From positions 155,475 through 219,474 of the forward strand of contig NZ_SZQL01000011.1 of the NCBI RefSeq assembly GCF_005233845.1: a DNA stretch of 64,000 nt. The letters run 5' to 3'. How positions within the stretch are numbered: position 1 is the stretch's first letter; the number at the start of each line of letters is the position of its first letter. The notes under the pieces were generated by a model that was given only the letters and a program-made list of their open reading frames with translations, was not told the DNA's origin and did not search any database. The position numbers and the translations under genes are program-made. The DNA comes from Ilyomonas limi. GTDB taxonomy: Bacteria > Bacteroidota > Bacteroidia > Chitinophagales > Chitinophagaceae. Shown here piece after piece: positions 9,918 to 19,701 of this stretch.

Positions 9918-12890
9918 ATGAAGCAGTTGGTACTAAAAAGTAGTTTATGTTGGCTGTTCCTAATGATCTGTTGGCTGTCGCAGGCACAGAAAGGCACTAC
10001 TATTACCCTGAAGAAACCCGGCAAATACGAAAACCGAACCCTGCCTGCCGAGCAAAGTGACACCAAAAAGTTTGGTCCGGTAAGGCATGCTTTGCAGAAT
10101 ATGTACACACATTACAATTATTATTTTAATGCCAATGCCCTTCTCAACGATATTGTGGCACGCGCCAAAGCAGCCAACAAAGACGATTATACAAAACTCC
10201 TTCCCTTTTACAATTATTCGCTCAATACTACTGCACAAAGTGGCAGCGATATAGATTCTGTTATTTACCACTGTACCGCCGGCGTGTTGCTCCACGACCT
10301 GCGCAACGACTGGATTGATAACTTATATTTTTTGCTGGGTAAAGCCTACTTCTATCGCAAGAATTTCGATTCTGCTATGAACGCTTTTCAGTATGTGAAC
10401 TATGCGTGGGGACCAAAGGACGATGGCTATAATTTGCCCATCGGCAGCAATGCTACCAATAAAGGCGAGCTGACGATTGCGACAAAGGAAAAAACAGATG
10501 TATGGCATAAAACTGCCGTAACGCCACCCAGCCGCAACGAAAACTTCTTATGGATGGCGCGTACCAGCATAGAAACCGGGAATGCCGGACGTGCCGGCGG
10601 TTTGCTGGAAATATTGCGCAACGACCCCAAATTTCCGGAGCGATTGCAACCCGACCTGCACGAAGCATTGGCTTATTTATTTTATAACCAAAAAAGATAC
10701 GACAGTGCTGCTACACACCTCGGTGAGGCGCTGGACAATGCTAACAATCAATTGGAAAAAGCGCGCTGGGAATACCTGATGGCGCAAATGTATCATCTTG
10801 CCGGCAATGATGAAGAAGCAGTAAAATACTTCAACCGCTGTGCCGACCATACACCAGATCCCATTATGGAAGTGAATGCCTATTTCAACAGCATTAATAT
10901 AGGTAACGATAGCACTGGTGCCACTACGCAGCAAAAGCTGGATGCGCTGCTGCGTATGGCTAAAAAAGATAAATACGTGCTATACCGCGATATTATCTAT
11001 TATGCCGCAGCGCAGGTAGAACTACAACTTGGCAACAACGATGAAGCCATTGCATTGCTAAAGAAAAGCATAGCAAATAATGTGGATAATCCCGACCAAA
11101 GAAGCAAATCCTTTTTGTTGCTTGCCGATGTGGAATACAACCAGCGCAAATGGATGAATGCCCATAACTTTTACGACAGTACGCAAGCTGCAGGCAACCT
11201 AAGCGATTCATTGGAGATGGATCGGTTAAGCACCCGGCAGCCGGCAATGGCAAGCATTGCAGGTTATCTTACTGCTGTAGATAAGGAAGATAGTTTGCAG
11301 CAGGTAGCGGCTATGCCCGAAGCGCAACGTACTGCTTACCTGAAAAAAACACTGCGGCAGATACGCCGCAGCCAGGGATTGAAAGACGAGGACAATACGC
11401 CCAACATCAATCCTGCAGTACAATTGCAAACACAGGCAAATTTGTTTGATAATACAGCGGCGTCCAAAGACTGGTATTTTAATAATACTGCCCTCAAGAG
11501 CAGCGGTTTTGGTGCATTCAGGCAACAATGGGGCAACCGGCCGAATGTAGATAACTGGCGCCGCCAGAGCGATATTACCAGGATGGCGATGCAACAGCCC
11601 GGCTCGCCGGATGGGGACACAGACAGTACTGATGCGGAGAATGGTGATGAGAATGGAGAAGAAGCAGCCCCTGCAATGGCCAACTCTATTGAAGACCTGG
11701 AAGCCGGACTGCCTTTAACACCCGAAAAGCTGCAACAATCCAATGAAAATATAGCAAAAGCATATTTCCACAGTGGGGAAGTATTTCAAAACGAACTGCA
11801 AAACTTTCCGGCTGCTATTGAGATGTATCAGCAGATGAATACAGTAACCGATTCGAGTGAGTATCGTGAGCAATCGCTTTTCAACTTATATTATTGCTAT
11901 AATAGATTAGGTAAAAGAGCCAGCGCAGACTCTGCCTTAGCCGTTTTACAAAGAGATTACCGTAATGGACAATGGCTGGCAAAACTGAAAAACGGCAGCA
12001 TAGCACCCTCAGAATCAAGTGAAAAATCGCCTGCTACACAGCAATACGAAAAAATATATAACGCGTTTATTGAAGGCAATTTTAATGAAGCTCAAAAGCA
12101 AAAAGAAATAGCCGACAGCCAGTATGGAAATAGCTATTGGACCCCGCAATTGCTGTACATTGAATCTATTTATTATGTTTCGCAGCGGGAAGACAGCAGT
12201 GCGCTGAAGCAACTGCAAAACCTGCAGGATCAGTTTCCTTCCTCACCGCTGGTAGAAAAAGCCCAAACAATGGCAGATGTCATCAGGCGGCGCCCACAGA
12301 TAGAAGCCTATCTTACCAAACTGCAAATCAAGCGGAACGTAGATACTACTACCAGTACTGTTTTAGTAAATACTACACCGGTAGAAGCTCCCATCAAACA
12401 ATCGGTGGAGTACAAGAAACCCGATTCTGTAATTTCCAAACCGGCGAACAAACCAGTGGCAGTAAATTTAGATACAGTTGCGGTAAAAGCACCGGAAGTG
12501 GCTAAAACGTTCTCCTTTAATGCTGCCGACTCGCAGTACGTGGCGCTGGTGCTGGATAAAGTAGCGCCGGTGTATGCTACCGAAGCCAGGAATGCATTTA
12601 ACCGTTATAATAAACAAACGTTTTACAACCAAACAATCAATACCAGTTCTGTAAAGCTGGATGACCGCTACAATATAATGCTGATTGGCCCGTTTACCGA
12701 TGCCGCAGCAGCATTGGATTATATAGATAAAACGAAGCCACAAACGGCGGGTCGCATCTTGCCCTGGCTTACCGCCGATAAATACGGCTTTTTGATGATA
12801 AGCCCGTCCAACTTCAGGCTACTCAACGAGAATAAAGACCTGGATACTTATAGAAGTGTAATACAGAAAGCCATTCCCGACAAGTTTTAG
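9918..12890 (+). CDS. sprE: T9SS component SprE/PorW-like TPR protein
   Basis: A 990-residue exported protein beginning with a hydrophobic signal (CWLFLMICWLSQAQ). The body has many helical tetratricopeptide-like repeats (LLGKAYFYRKNFDSAMNAF, ALAYLFYNQKRYDSAATHL, AKAYFHSGEVFQNEL), a charged acidic linker (GDENGEEA), and a C-terminal domain (YVALVLDKVAPVYATEARNA ... YGFLMISPSNFRLLNENKDL) like that of SprE/PorW. Known SprE/PorW proteins are periplasmic or outer-membrane-associated lipoproteins needed for gliding and T9SS. This signal has an atypical lipobox (LMIC), so signal peptidase I cleavage after AQA is possible. Its place directly after a T9SS cargo gene fits. Confidence 0.75.
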   Translation: MKQLVLKSSLCWLFLMICWLSQAQKGTTITLKKPGKYENRTLPAEQSDTKKFGPVRHALQNMYTHYNYYFNANALLNDIVARAKAANKDDYTKLLPFYNYSLNTTAQSGSDIDSVIYHCTAGVLLHDLRNDWIDNLYFLLGKAYFYRKNFDSAMNAFQYVNYAWGPKDDGYNLPIGSNATNKGELTIATKEKTDVWHKTAVTPPSRNENFLWMARTSIETGNAGRAGGLLEILRNDPKFPERLQPDLHEALAYLFYNQKRYDSAATHLGEALDNANNQLEKARWEYLMAQMYHLAGNDEEAVKYFNRCADHTPDPIMEVNAYFNSINIGNDSTGATTQQKLDALLRMAKKDKYVLYRDIIYYAAAQVELQLGNNDEAIALLKKSIANNVDNPDQRSKSFLLLADVEYNQRKWMNAHNFYDSTQAAGNLSDSLEMDRLSTRQPAMASIAGYLTAVDKEDSLQQVAAMPEAQRTAYLKKTLRQIRRSQGLKDEDNTPNINPAVQLQTQANLFDNTAASKDWYFNNTALKSSGFGAFRQQWGNRPNVDNWRRQSDITRMAMQQPGSPDGDTDSTDAENGDENGEEAAPAMANSIEDLEAGLPLTPEKLQQSNENIAKAYFHSGEVFQNELQNFPAAIEMYQQMNTVTDSSEYREQSLFNLYYCYNRLGKRASADSALAVLQRDYRNGQWLAKLKNGSIAPSESSEKSPATQQYEKIYNAFIEGNFNEAQKQKEIADSQYGNSYWTPQLLYIESIYYVSQREDSSALKQLQNLQDQFPSSPLVEKAQTMADVIRRRPQIEAYLTKLQIKRNVDTTTSTVLVNTTPVEAPIKQSVEYKKPDSVISKPANKPVAVNLDTVAVKAPEVAKTFSFNAADSQYVALVLDKVAPVYATEARNAFNRYNKQTFYNQTINTSSVKLDDRYNIMLIGPFTDAAAALDYIDKTKPQTAGRILPWLTADKYGFLMISPSNFRLLNENKDLDTYRSVIQKAIPDKF

Positions 12891-12980
12891 CCTGAAGGCA
12901 TAGTTTTTAAAACAAGTGGTGAGCCATTTCTTTGGCAAGAAACTTGAATGCTTATCGCTATAAAACCATGGAGGTAACTT

Positions 12981-13232
12981 ATGAACACCGATTTTAATCT
13001 TGAACACAAGGAAGGCAAAGTAGCTACAGCTATTGAAGAGCAAACTGCCAAAATTCCTTCCGACGTATTTTTGTGGGCTGCATTAGGCTCAATGGCGGCA
13101 TCGGCTATATTGCAATTTACTTCTTACAAAAAAGAGAGTCTTTTTGTTGGTCAATGGGCTGCTCCCTTCCTGCTGTTGGGTATTTATAATAAGCTGGTTA
13201 AGCAATTGGGTCACGACGAAACAAACCGGTAA
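12981..13232 (+). CDS. small two-helix membrane protein
   Basis: An 83-residue protein with two hydrophobic segments (FLWAALGSMAASAILQF at about 30-46 and SLFVGQWAAPFLLLGIYNK) separated by a short charged loop SYKKE. The start at 12981 is preceded by GGAGG at the right distance, an unusually good Shine-Dalgarno for this window. It reads with normal coding character, and a terminator follows. No function can be assigned. Confidence 0.7.
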   Translation: MNTDFNLEHKEGKVATAIEEQTAKIPSDVFLWAALGSMAASAILQFTSYKKESLFVGQWAAPFLLLGIYNKLVKQLGHDETNR

Positions 13233-13262
13233 TTTACCCCCGCAAAACTTTTTGAAATGTTT

Positions 13263-13302
13263 AAATCCTGTATGGTGTTCAATACCTTATAGGATTTTTT
13301 TA
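13263..13302 (+). terminator. likely intrinsic terminator
   Basis: AAATCCT (13263-13269) pairs with AGGATTT (13291-13297), with partial inner pairing, followed by a T run. It lies 30 bp after the small membrane protein gene. Confidence 0.6.
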
Positions 13303-13529
13303 TGGATAAAAGTGAAAGGGGCTTTTATTTAAAAATGAAGGGAATCACTGGTGCTTCGTTCTTTATGCGAGTACCCTTTTTTGAACCACAGAGTAAAAAG
13401 AGTAAGACACAGAGGAACACATCGCAGTTTATATATTTTATAAATATGATTTAGAACAACTTAATGAGAAGATATAGCTACTATTTATCCCATCCATCCC
13501 ACTAATCCCATAAAATCCCGGTTCAGACA

Positions 13530-16028
13530 TTATTGACCCACCAGGAAAACGGCATTGCAAAACAACATTTTGCCACCTTGCCAAAACAAGCGGAACAATG
13601 GATCTTCGGTAAGATATACCATACTGCCCTCGCCCTCGTTTTGTACGCCAAATACCATCGCATCCTTCAGTTGGGGCTTTAGTTTGCTGCCTACAAAACC
13701 GGCAGTATAAGCTGCTTTTTTAATAACCCCTACATTCCATCCATCTTTCAAAAAATTAACTATGCTGCTGTTGCTTTTAAGCGTGTAATAGAAATTGGGA
13801 TACCCGTAAGCCAATGGATGTGTAGTATCCATATCCAACTGGTAAATGGCACCTATGATTGTCTGGCTCAAGTCGCTTCTTTCGCGGCTGCCATATACTC
13901 TCAATGCAGTGTAATCACTGTCGGAAGCAACAGAATCCAACTGATTTTCGCGTATGGAAATATCCCAGCCATTTTTTGCCAATTGCACCACCGCATCTTC
14001 CATCGCTATTATCTTACCGCCGTACAGCACAAACTGATGCAGTTTTTCCTGTACGTTTCTGTTGCTTAGAATTGTATAGCTGCCAGCCGGAAAAATGAGT
14101 GTATTGTACTTACTTATATCCAAACGATTAAGATCATCTGCATTTAGCAACGTTATGGGATATTGCAGCGTTTGGTCAAATAAGTGCCACACTTCGCCGG
14201 CAGCACCAGCATCAACCTGCCCTCCGGTAAGCATGGCTACCTTTGGCGCGTGAATATACTGTACATCTCCCGAGCCAAAATCAGAACCTTTTTCCACAAA
14301 GCCACTTTCTACAGGTATTGCCTGTATATTGTATTTACTGCAGGCATCGTTTACTACAGCATTCCAGTTGTTTACATTATTGCCACGCAAAACAATGAGC
14401 GTACCGGCACTATAGTTTTTACCATTGTAGGTGAAAGCCTTATCAGTAAAACGTACTTTTACACCATGCGATAAAAGGTAAGCCAATACCTGGCTGGCAT
14501 TGAACGAAGTATAGGGAATCAGCAAACCGTAATTACTTTCTGCACGCGTAATGTTTGTTGTTGGTAAGCTGCCGCCTACCGGCAATTTGTCTTTTATGCC
14601 ATACGTTTTAATGTTATAAGCATACGGTAACGACCATGCAGTAATATCGTATGTAACCGAATCTTCCAGGAAACTTTTAGGCTCAAATAATACCCGCAAT
14701 AAGGTGCTTCGCGGTTGAAAAGCGGAGATAGCAAGCTGAAAGCCTTCCTCTTTATAAGCTTCCTCTTTGCCGGTAAAATAGTTATAACCGTGGAAGTTTT
14801 TTGCGTTGGTAATGCCATACCTGATGTGATTTTTATCCAGCAAAGCAGCTATCTCCTGCAACTGATTAATATCTTTCGAAGTCATCACATAGGTTTTGTA
14901 AGGTGCATTTACCGCATTTACCGAATTGTCGTAAAACTGCTTAAACTCACTTACCAACCTTTTTGCATTCTTTGAAACAGTTTCTATAGTAGCCATACTG
15001 GTTGTGTAATGGTGCATTATACGGTCAGCCAGCGTTAAAGTGTCTTCATCTTCCAACCGAATGCCTAAGCCCGCACCAATACCGCCTTGCTCGTAGGTCA
15101 TACCGATAGCGCCACTGTACAAAGGATAGGTATCGCCATAAGAGGGATAAAACAAATCAAACTCTTCTCTGGTAAAATAGAGCCAGCCATTGGCATCAAA
15201 ATACTTAGCATTGTTTTTACCAACCATCACCTGAAAGTCGCGCTGCCATTGCGTTATCACTTCATGGTAAGGCTCGGCTGCCGGTGCAAAATAATAGGGC
15301 GAATTAGGGCCTTGCTCATGAAAATCCACATGCACCTGCGGCATCCATTCCTGGTACTTTTTTAGCCGTTGCTGTGTTTCCAGTTGCGTTTGCCAGGCCC
15401 AATCACGGTTAAGGTCAAAATTGTAATGGTTGGTTCTACCTTGCGGCCAAGGCTCCCGATGCTCACGCGCTTGCGGGTCGGCATTAAATTGTACACCCAC
15501 TGTGGAGTTGTACCAGTTTACATACCGGTCGTGCCCGTCGGGGTTTTCAATCGGGTCTATTACCACAACCAGGTTTTTCAGCCAATCCTTTGTTTGTGTA
15601 TTGCTGTCACTCACCAATGCATATAAGGTAAGCATTGCTGCTTCTGCCGACGAAGGCTCGTTGCCATGCACATTATAACTGAGCCACAAAATAGCAGGCA
15701 CACCAGTAGTTTGAGGTGCAATATTGTCTTTCAGCATGCCGGTAATGCGTAGGTTATTCTTGCGTATTTCTTCCAGTCGTTGCAGGTTTTCGGGCAAGCC
15801 AATGTAAGCCAGTATTAAATCCCTTCCCTCGTATGTTTGTCCATATTTTTCCACCTTTACCATGTTGGGTTTAGCGGTAGCAACTGCACTAAAATAATCA
15901 TCAATTTTATAACCTAGTGTAAAGTGCGTACCTACAGGATAACCCAAAAACTGCCGGGGAGAAAGAAGTTGCGCAGAGACAGAAAGCATACAAAAAATAA
16001 AACCGGAGAGCAATACTGTTTTTTTCAT
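13530..16028 (-). CDS. secreted M14-family zinc carboxypeptidase
   Basis: An 832-residue exported peptidase with signal MKKTVLLSGFIFCMLSVSAQ. The M14 catalytic domain includes the first zinc pair in NVHGNEPSSAE (H121, E124), the substrate-binding stretch IDPIENPDGHDRY, the third zinc ligand in VHVDFHEQGPN, and a candidate general-base glutamate in GMTYEQGG. The C-terminal half resembles a DUF4350/glutamine-amidotransferase-like fold (NTLIFPAGSY, GGKIIAMED) common in these large Bacteroidota members. I start at ATG 16028 rather than the TTG two codons upstream. Role: probably degrades peptides or crosslinked material in the periplasm or outside; specificity unknown. No operon partner. Confidence 0.88.
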   Translation of the reverse strand: MKKTVLLSGFIFCMLSVSAQLLSPRQFLGYPVGTHFTLGYKIDDYFSAVATAKPNMVKVEKYGQTYEGRDLILAYIGLPENLQRLEEIRKNNLRITGMLKDNIAPQTTGVPAILWLSYNVHGNEPSSAEAAMLTLYALVSDSNTQTKDWLKNLVVVIDPIENPDGHDRYVNWYNSTVGVQFNADPQAREHREPWPQGRTNHYNFDLNRDWAWQTQLETQQRLKKYQEWMPQVHVDFHEQGPNSPYYFAPAAEPYHEVITQWQRDFQVMVGKNNAKYFDANGWLYFTREEFDLFYPSYGDTYPLYSGAIGMTYEQGGIGAGLGIRLEDEDTLTLADRIMHHYTTSMATIETVSKNAKRLVSEFKQFYDNSVNAVNAPYKTYVMTSKDINQLQEIAALLDKNHIRYGITNAKNFHGYNYFTGKEEAYKEEGFQLAISAFQPRSTLLRVLFEPKSFLEDSVTYDITAWSLPYAYNIKTYGIKDKLPVGGSLPTTNITRAESNYGLLIPYTSFNASQVLAYLLSHGVKVRFTDKAFTYNGKNYSAGTLIVLRGNNVNNWNAVVNDACSKYNIQAIPVESGFVEKGSDFGSGDVQYIHAPKVAMLTGGQVDAGAAGEVWHLFDQTLQYPITLLNADDLNRLDISKYNTLIFPAGSYTILSNRNVQEKLHQFVLYGGKIIAMEDAVVQLAKNGWDISIRENQLDSVASDSDYTALRVYGSRERSDLSQTIIGAIYQLDMDTTHPLAYGYPNFYYTLKSNSSIVNFLKDGWNVGVIKKAAYTAGFVGSKLKPQLKDAMVFGVQNEGEGSMVYLTEDPLFRLFWQGGKMLFCNAVFLVGQ

Positions 16029-16170
16029 AAACAAAGCAATAAGTGAATAAGTTAAAAGTAATGGCTTTTGATTAAACAGGTTTGAAAGGAATGTAATTGG
16101 TTAAAAAACCGGTACATTCATACACGGAAATAAGAAGGCACAACATCTTTCACATCATCCATATCCCGCT

Positions 16171-16178
16171 TATATTTG
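16171..16178 (+). promoter_or_regulatory. -7 box of holA, nearly touching the start codon
   Basis: TATATTTG matches TAnnTTTG and ends 6 bp before the ATG at 16185. With transcription starting about 4-7 bp after this box, the mRNA would be leaderless or nearly so. Confidence 0.6.
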
Positions 16179-16184
16179 CCCACT

Positions 16185-17183
16185 ATGTCTGCCGAAAGTA
16201 TCATTGCCGATTGGAAAAACAAACGTTTTAAGCCCATCTACTGGCTGGAAGGCGAAGAACCTTATTTTATAGATGTGGTAATGAACTATGCAGAGCACCA
16301 GCTTTTACCGGAAAGCGAAACCGGCTTCAACCTTACTGTTTTTTATGGTCGTGATGCCGATTGGGCGGCTGTGGTAAATGCCTGCCGCCGCTACCCGATG
16401 TTTGCCGAAAGGCAAGTAGTGCTGCTGAAAGAAGCGCAACAAATGAAAGATATTGAAAAGCTGGAAGGTTATGTAGAAAAGCCGCTGTCATCTACTATTT
16501 TGGTGGTAAGCTATAAAGAGAAAAAAGTAGATGCACGTACCAAATTTGCCAAAACACTTAAGAAAAATGGGGAATTTTTAAGTACTGCAAAGCTGCGTGA
16601 TTATGAACTGCCTGGCTGGATAAGTCAATACATACAACAACAAGGTTTAAGCATCAACCAAAAGGGATTGAATATGCTGGCTGATAATATTGGCAGCGAT
16701 TTGTCGCGCATTGCCAATGAAATTGATAAGCTGGAAATAAACCTGAAAGGCAGAAAAAACATTACGGAAGAAGATATTGAAGAATACATCGGCATCAGCA
16801 AGGAGTTTAATGTATATGAGTTGCAGGATGCGTTGGGCAGAAAAGATGTGCCTAAAGCTATTCGCATCATCAAGTATTTTGAATCAAACCCTAAAGCCGG
16901 TCCTATACAACTGATTTTACCAACGCTGTACAATTATTTCAGCAAAGTATATTCAATGTATGGCATGGAAGACAGGAGTGAAAAGAAAGTGGCGTCTTTA
17001 TTTTATAATAATCCTTATGCTGCGAAGCAGGCGTTGCAAACCTTCAATTTGTACGGCTATAATGGAGTGGAAAAAGTGTTGTTGCTATTGCATCAATACA
17101 ATTTGCGAAGTATTGGTATAGATAATGCAGGCACTGAAGATGCGGATTTGATGAAGGAATTGGTAGTAAAAATGGTGAGTTGA
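16185..17183 (+). CDS. holA: DNA polymerase III subunit delta
   Basis: 332-residue clamp-loader subunit. The N-terminus (ESIIADWKNKRFKPIYWLEGEEPYFID) has the HolA pattern of a short helix followed by a P-loop-like fold lacking a functional ATPase site. The middle RRYPMFAERQVVLLKEAQ and the C-terminal collar region (GPIQLILPTLYNYFSKV) are also typical. It opens the beta clamp with the other clamp-loader subunits at the replication fork. The frame is open 9 bp upstream to a TTG, but ATG 16185 (MSAESII) is the natural start. It converges with ribF, 70 bp apart. Confidence 0.9.
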   Translation: MSAESIIADWKNKRFKPIYWLEGEEPYFIDVVMNYAEHQLLPESETGFNLTVFYGRDADWAAVVNACRRYPMFAERQVVLLKEAQQMKDIEKLEGYVEKPLSSTILVVSYKEKKVDARTKFAKTLKKNGEFLSTAKLRDYELPGWISQYIQQQGLSINQKGLNMLADNIGSDLSRIANEIDKLEINLKGRKNITEEDIEEYIGISKEFNVYELQDALGRKDVPKAIRIIKYFESNPKAGPIQLILPTLYNYFSKVYSMYGMEDRSEKKVASLFYNNPYAAKQALQTFNLYGYNGVEKVLLLLHQYNLRSIGIDNAGTEDADLMKELVVKMVS

Positions 17184-17253
17184 TTTATTTTGGAATTAAA
17201 GAAGTACAAAAGACACAGAGAAACACAAAGGATTTGTTGAAAACTATACTGTT

Positions 17254-18258
17254 TTATTCTTCGCTGTTTAACAACTTTAAAGCTTGCTGTTTATCTGCTG
17301 CCAGTTGTGCTTTTAATGCATCCAAACCACTGAATTTTACTTCGCCACGGATGTAATGTTTTATAAAAACACGTAATGTTTGCCCGTAAATATCTTTATC
17401 AAAATCAAACAGGTTTACTTCAATTGTGCGCTTAGTGCCATCAACAGTAGGACGCACACCAATGTTCATCATGCCTTTGAGAGAGTGAGGAGTGGTAAGT
17501 GGTAAATTAGTGCCTAAATCACTCACAACTGACGACACATCACTCACATGCCCATTGCGCACAACTTCCGCCTCTACTGCATACACCCCATTACCGGGAA
17601 TCAGTTTTTCTTTATCTGCTATTTCTAAATTGGCAGTTGGATAACCAATGGTTCTGCCCAATTGATTGCCCATTACTACTAACCCTTCAAAAAAATAAGT
17701 ATAGCTCAGGAATTTATTTGCCGCTGCCACATCACTTTTCAGCAGGGCTTCACGAATGCGTGTAGAAGAAATAATTACTTCATTCAACACATGCTCCGGT
17801 ATTTCCTTTACTTCAAAACCCAGTTGTTTGCCATACTTTTCCAGCAAATGATAATCGCCGCAGCGCCCCTTGCCAAACTTATGGTCGTAGCCGATAATAA
17901 CGGTATGCGGATGGAATTTTTCCCATAAAAAATGTTGAATATATTCTTCGGCACCCTGGTTTGAAAAAGCCGCATCAAAAGGAATAACCACCAAGTGGTC
18001 AATACCCAACGATTGCAGCAAAGTAATTTTTTCGGGTAAGGTAGTAAGGATAGGAACGGCTAATTGCCCCTCGCGCACCACCTTTCGCGGATGCGGATGA
18101 AAAGTAATAATAACCGTTTCGCCATGTACTTTTTCAGCTTCGCTCTTCAACTGCTCAATAATTTTGCGATGACCGGCATGTACGCCATCAAACGTACCGA
18201 TAGTCACTACTGCATTTCGAAAATGAGGCAAATGGGCTAAATCTCGATGTACCAGCAT
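17254..18258 (-). CDS. ribF: bifunctional riboflavin kinase / FAD synthetase
   Basis: 334-residue enzyme making FMN and then FAD from riboflavin. The N-terminal nucleotidyltransferase half shows GTFDGVHAGHRKI (HxGH-type motif), FHPHPRKVV and the ISSTRIREALL motif. The C-terminal kinase half shows GRTIGYPTANLE, GVYAV, NIGVRPTVDG and the tail LFDFDKDIYGQTLRVFI with RGEVKFSGLDALKAQLAAD. Start ATG 18258 (MLVHRDL) is chosen over the open extension to 18375. A TATCTTTG promoter box lies 8 bp upstream. It is divergent from purM, sharing a 146-bp intergenic region. Confidence 0.95.
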   Translation of the reverse strand: MLVHRDLAHLPHFRNAVVTIGTFDGVHAGHRKIIEQLKSEAEKVHGETVIITFHPHPRKVVREGQLAVPILTTLPEKITLLQSLGIDHLVVIPFDAAFSNQGAEEYIQHFLWEKFHPHTVIIGYDHKFGKGRCGDYHLLEKYGKQLGFEVKEIPEHVLNEVIISSTRIREALLKSDVAAANKFLSYTYFFEGLVVMGNQLGRTIGYPTANLEIADKEKLIPGNGVYAVEAEVVRNGHVSDVSSVVSDLGTNLPLTTPHSLKGMMNIGVRPTVDGTKRTIEVNLFDFDKDIYGQTLRVFIKHYIRGEVKFSGLDALKAQLAADKQQALKLLNSEE

Positions 18259-18266
18259 AAACGAAG

Positions 18267-18368
18267 CAAAGATAAGATGCAGCCCGCATCCCCTAAAGAG
18301 AGTTTTGCCCCTTCCCTGAAGGGAGATAGAAATAGCAAAGTATAACAATCTATCATCACTTACATTTG
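18267..18368. promoter_or_regulatory. divergent ribF / purM promoter region
   Basis: On the minus strand TATCTTTG (18274-18267) serves ribF, 8 bp before its ATG. On the plus strand TACATTTG (18361-18368) precedes purM with a leader of about 36 bp. Between them lies a CCCCTAAAGAGAG segment followed by an imperfect CTTCCCTGAAGGGAG hairpin, resembling similar short palindromes elsewhere in the window. No FMN riboswitch-like structure was recognised. Confidence 0.6.
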
Positions 18369-18404
18369 CAGCCATTCCTTTACTTTATTATTCATTTTTG
18401 GTCA

Positions 18405-19631
18405 ATGGCTTACAACTATCTATATAGCCGCATTAATTACTCCCCTTCAGGGCATGGGGGCATCTATTCGCAACGTGGTGTTTCGGCACAAAAAGAAGAA
18501 GTACATGCAGCCATACAAAAACTGGATGCCGGCTTGTACCCACATGCTTTTTGCAAAATGTATCCCGATTTTATTGGTGGTGATGCTGATTTTGTAAATA
18601 TCATGCATGCCGATGGTGCCGGCACCAAAAGTATTCTGGCCTATTTATATTGGAAAGAAACAGGCGATGTAAATACCTGGAAAGGCATTGCGCAGGATGC
18701 AGTAGCGATGAACCTGGATGATTTGTTGTGCGTGGGTGTGTATGATAATTTGCTGTTTTCTTCTACTATTGATAGAAATAAAAAGCTCATTATGGGCGAA
18801 GTATTGAAAGCAGTGATAGATGGTACACAGGAGTTTTTTGATATGCTGAAAAGCTTTGGTGTACACATCCACTATCTTGGCGGCGAAACGGCGGATGTAG
18901 GCGATGTAGTGCGCACCATTGCCGTGAATGGAACTATGATGGCACGACAGCAAAAAGGGAGAATTATTACTAACGAAAAGATACAACCCGGTAATGTAAT
19001 TGTGGGTTTTGCATCTTATGGCCAAGCTACCTACGAAACAGCATACAACAGCGGTTTGGGTAGTAATGGACTTACCAGCGCCAGGCATGATGTATTGAGT
19101 AAATGGTATAAAGAAAACTATCCCGAAACCTACGAACCATCGCTGGCAGATGAGGTAGTGTATATTGGTAAAAATCGCATGACAGATGAATTGACTATTG
19201 ATAATTCTACATTCACAATCGGCAAGTTGTTGCTTAGTCCCACGCGCACCTACGCACCGTTGATGAAAGTGTTGCTGGAAGAACAGTTTGACGACCTGCA
19301 TGGCGTGATTCATTGCAGTGGCGGCGGACAAACAAAGTGCATGAAATATTTACCTGCACCGATGAAAGTAATTAAAGACAATTTATTTACACCGCCACCT
19401 ATCTTTCAATTGATACAACAAAACTCCGGCGCGGATAACAGGGAAATGTACCAGGTATTTAACATGGGTCACCGCCTGGAAATTTTTACTAATGAACAGG
19501 CTGCGGAAAAGATGATTGCAACTGCAAAAGGTTTCAATATTAACGCAAAGATTATTGGCAGGACGGAAAAGAATAATGAAAAAGAATTGAGACTGTATGC
19601 TGGAGATGAATTGATTGAGTATAAGTTTTAG
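18405..19631 (+). CDS. purM: phosphoribosylformylglycinamidine cyclo-ligase (AIR synthetase)
   Basis: 408-residue cytoplasmic enzyme of purine synthesis that closes FGAM to AIR using ATP. Characteristic segments are QRGVSAQKEEVHAA near the N-terminus, NIMHADGAGTKS, the AIRS signature AMNLDDLLCVG, GGETADVGDVVRT, and SPTRTYAPL in the C-terminal domain. This longer form resembles the AIR synthetase typical of Bacteroidota. Start ATG 18405 (MAYNYLYSR) is used; the frame is open back to TTG 18366. Another purine gene, purF, lies 5.4 kb downstream but is not in the same operon. Confidence 0.93.
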   Translation: MAYNYLYSRINYSPSGHGGIYSQRGVSAQKEEVHAAIQKLDAGLYPHAFCKMYPDFIGGDADFVNIMHADGAGTKSILAYLYWKETGDVNTWKGIAQDAVAMNLDDLLCVGVYDNLLFSSTIDRNKKLIMGEVLKAVIDGTQEFFDMLKSFGVHIHYLGGETADVGDVVRTIAVNGTMMARQQKGRIITNEKIQPGNVIVGFASYGQATYETAYNSGLGSNGLTSARHDVLSKWYKENYPETYEPSLADEVVYIGKNRMTDELTIDNSTFTIGKLLLSPTRTYAPLMKVLLEEQFDDLHGVIHCSGGGQTKCMKYLPAPMKVIKDNLFTPPPIFQLIQQNSGADNREMYQVFNMGHRLEIFTNEQAAEKMIATAKGFNINAKIIGRTEKNNEKELRLYAGDELIEYKF

Positions 19632-19646
19632 TAAAGTTTTTTATGC

Positions 19647-19680
19647 AAAAAAAGCAGCACCATTAGCGTGCTGCTTTTTT
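19647..19680. terminator. strong intrinsic terminator after purM (bidirectional)
   Basis: AAAAAAGCAGCAC (from 19647) pairs with GTGCTGCTTTTTT (to 19680) across a 7-nt loop. It lies between the convergent purM and the M56 fusion gene, and can serve both because the arms end in A and T runs. Confidence 0.9.
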
Positions 19681-19701
19681 GTTAGCATCTTAGGGTACAA
19701 T

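Noticed and set aside
18259..18404. Possible FMN riboswitch upstream of ribF
   Set aside because: The region is only 146 bp and divergent, the ribF promoter box is 8 bp from its ATG, leaving no room for a leader aptamer.
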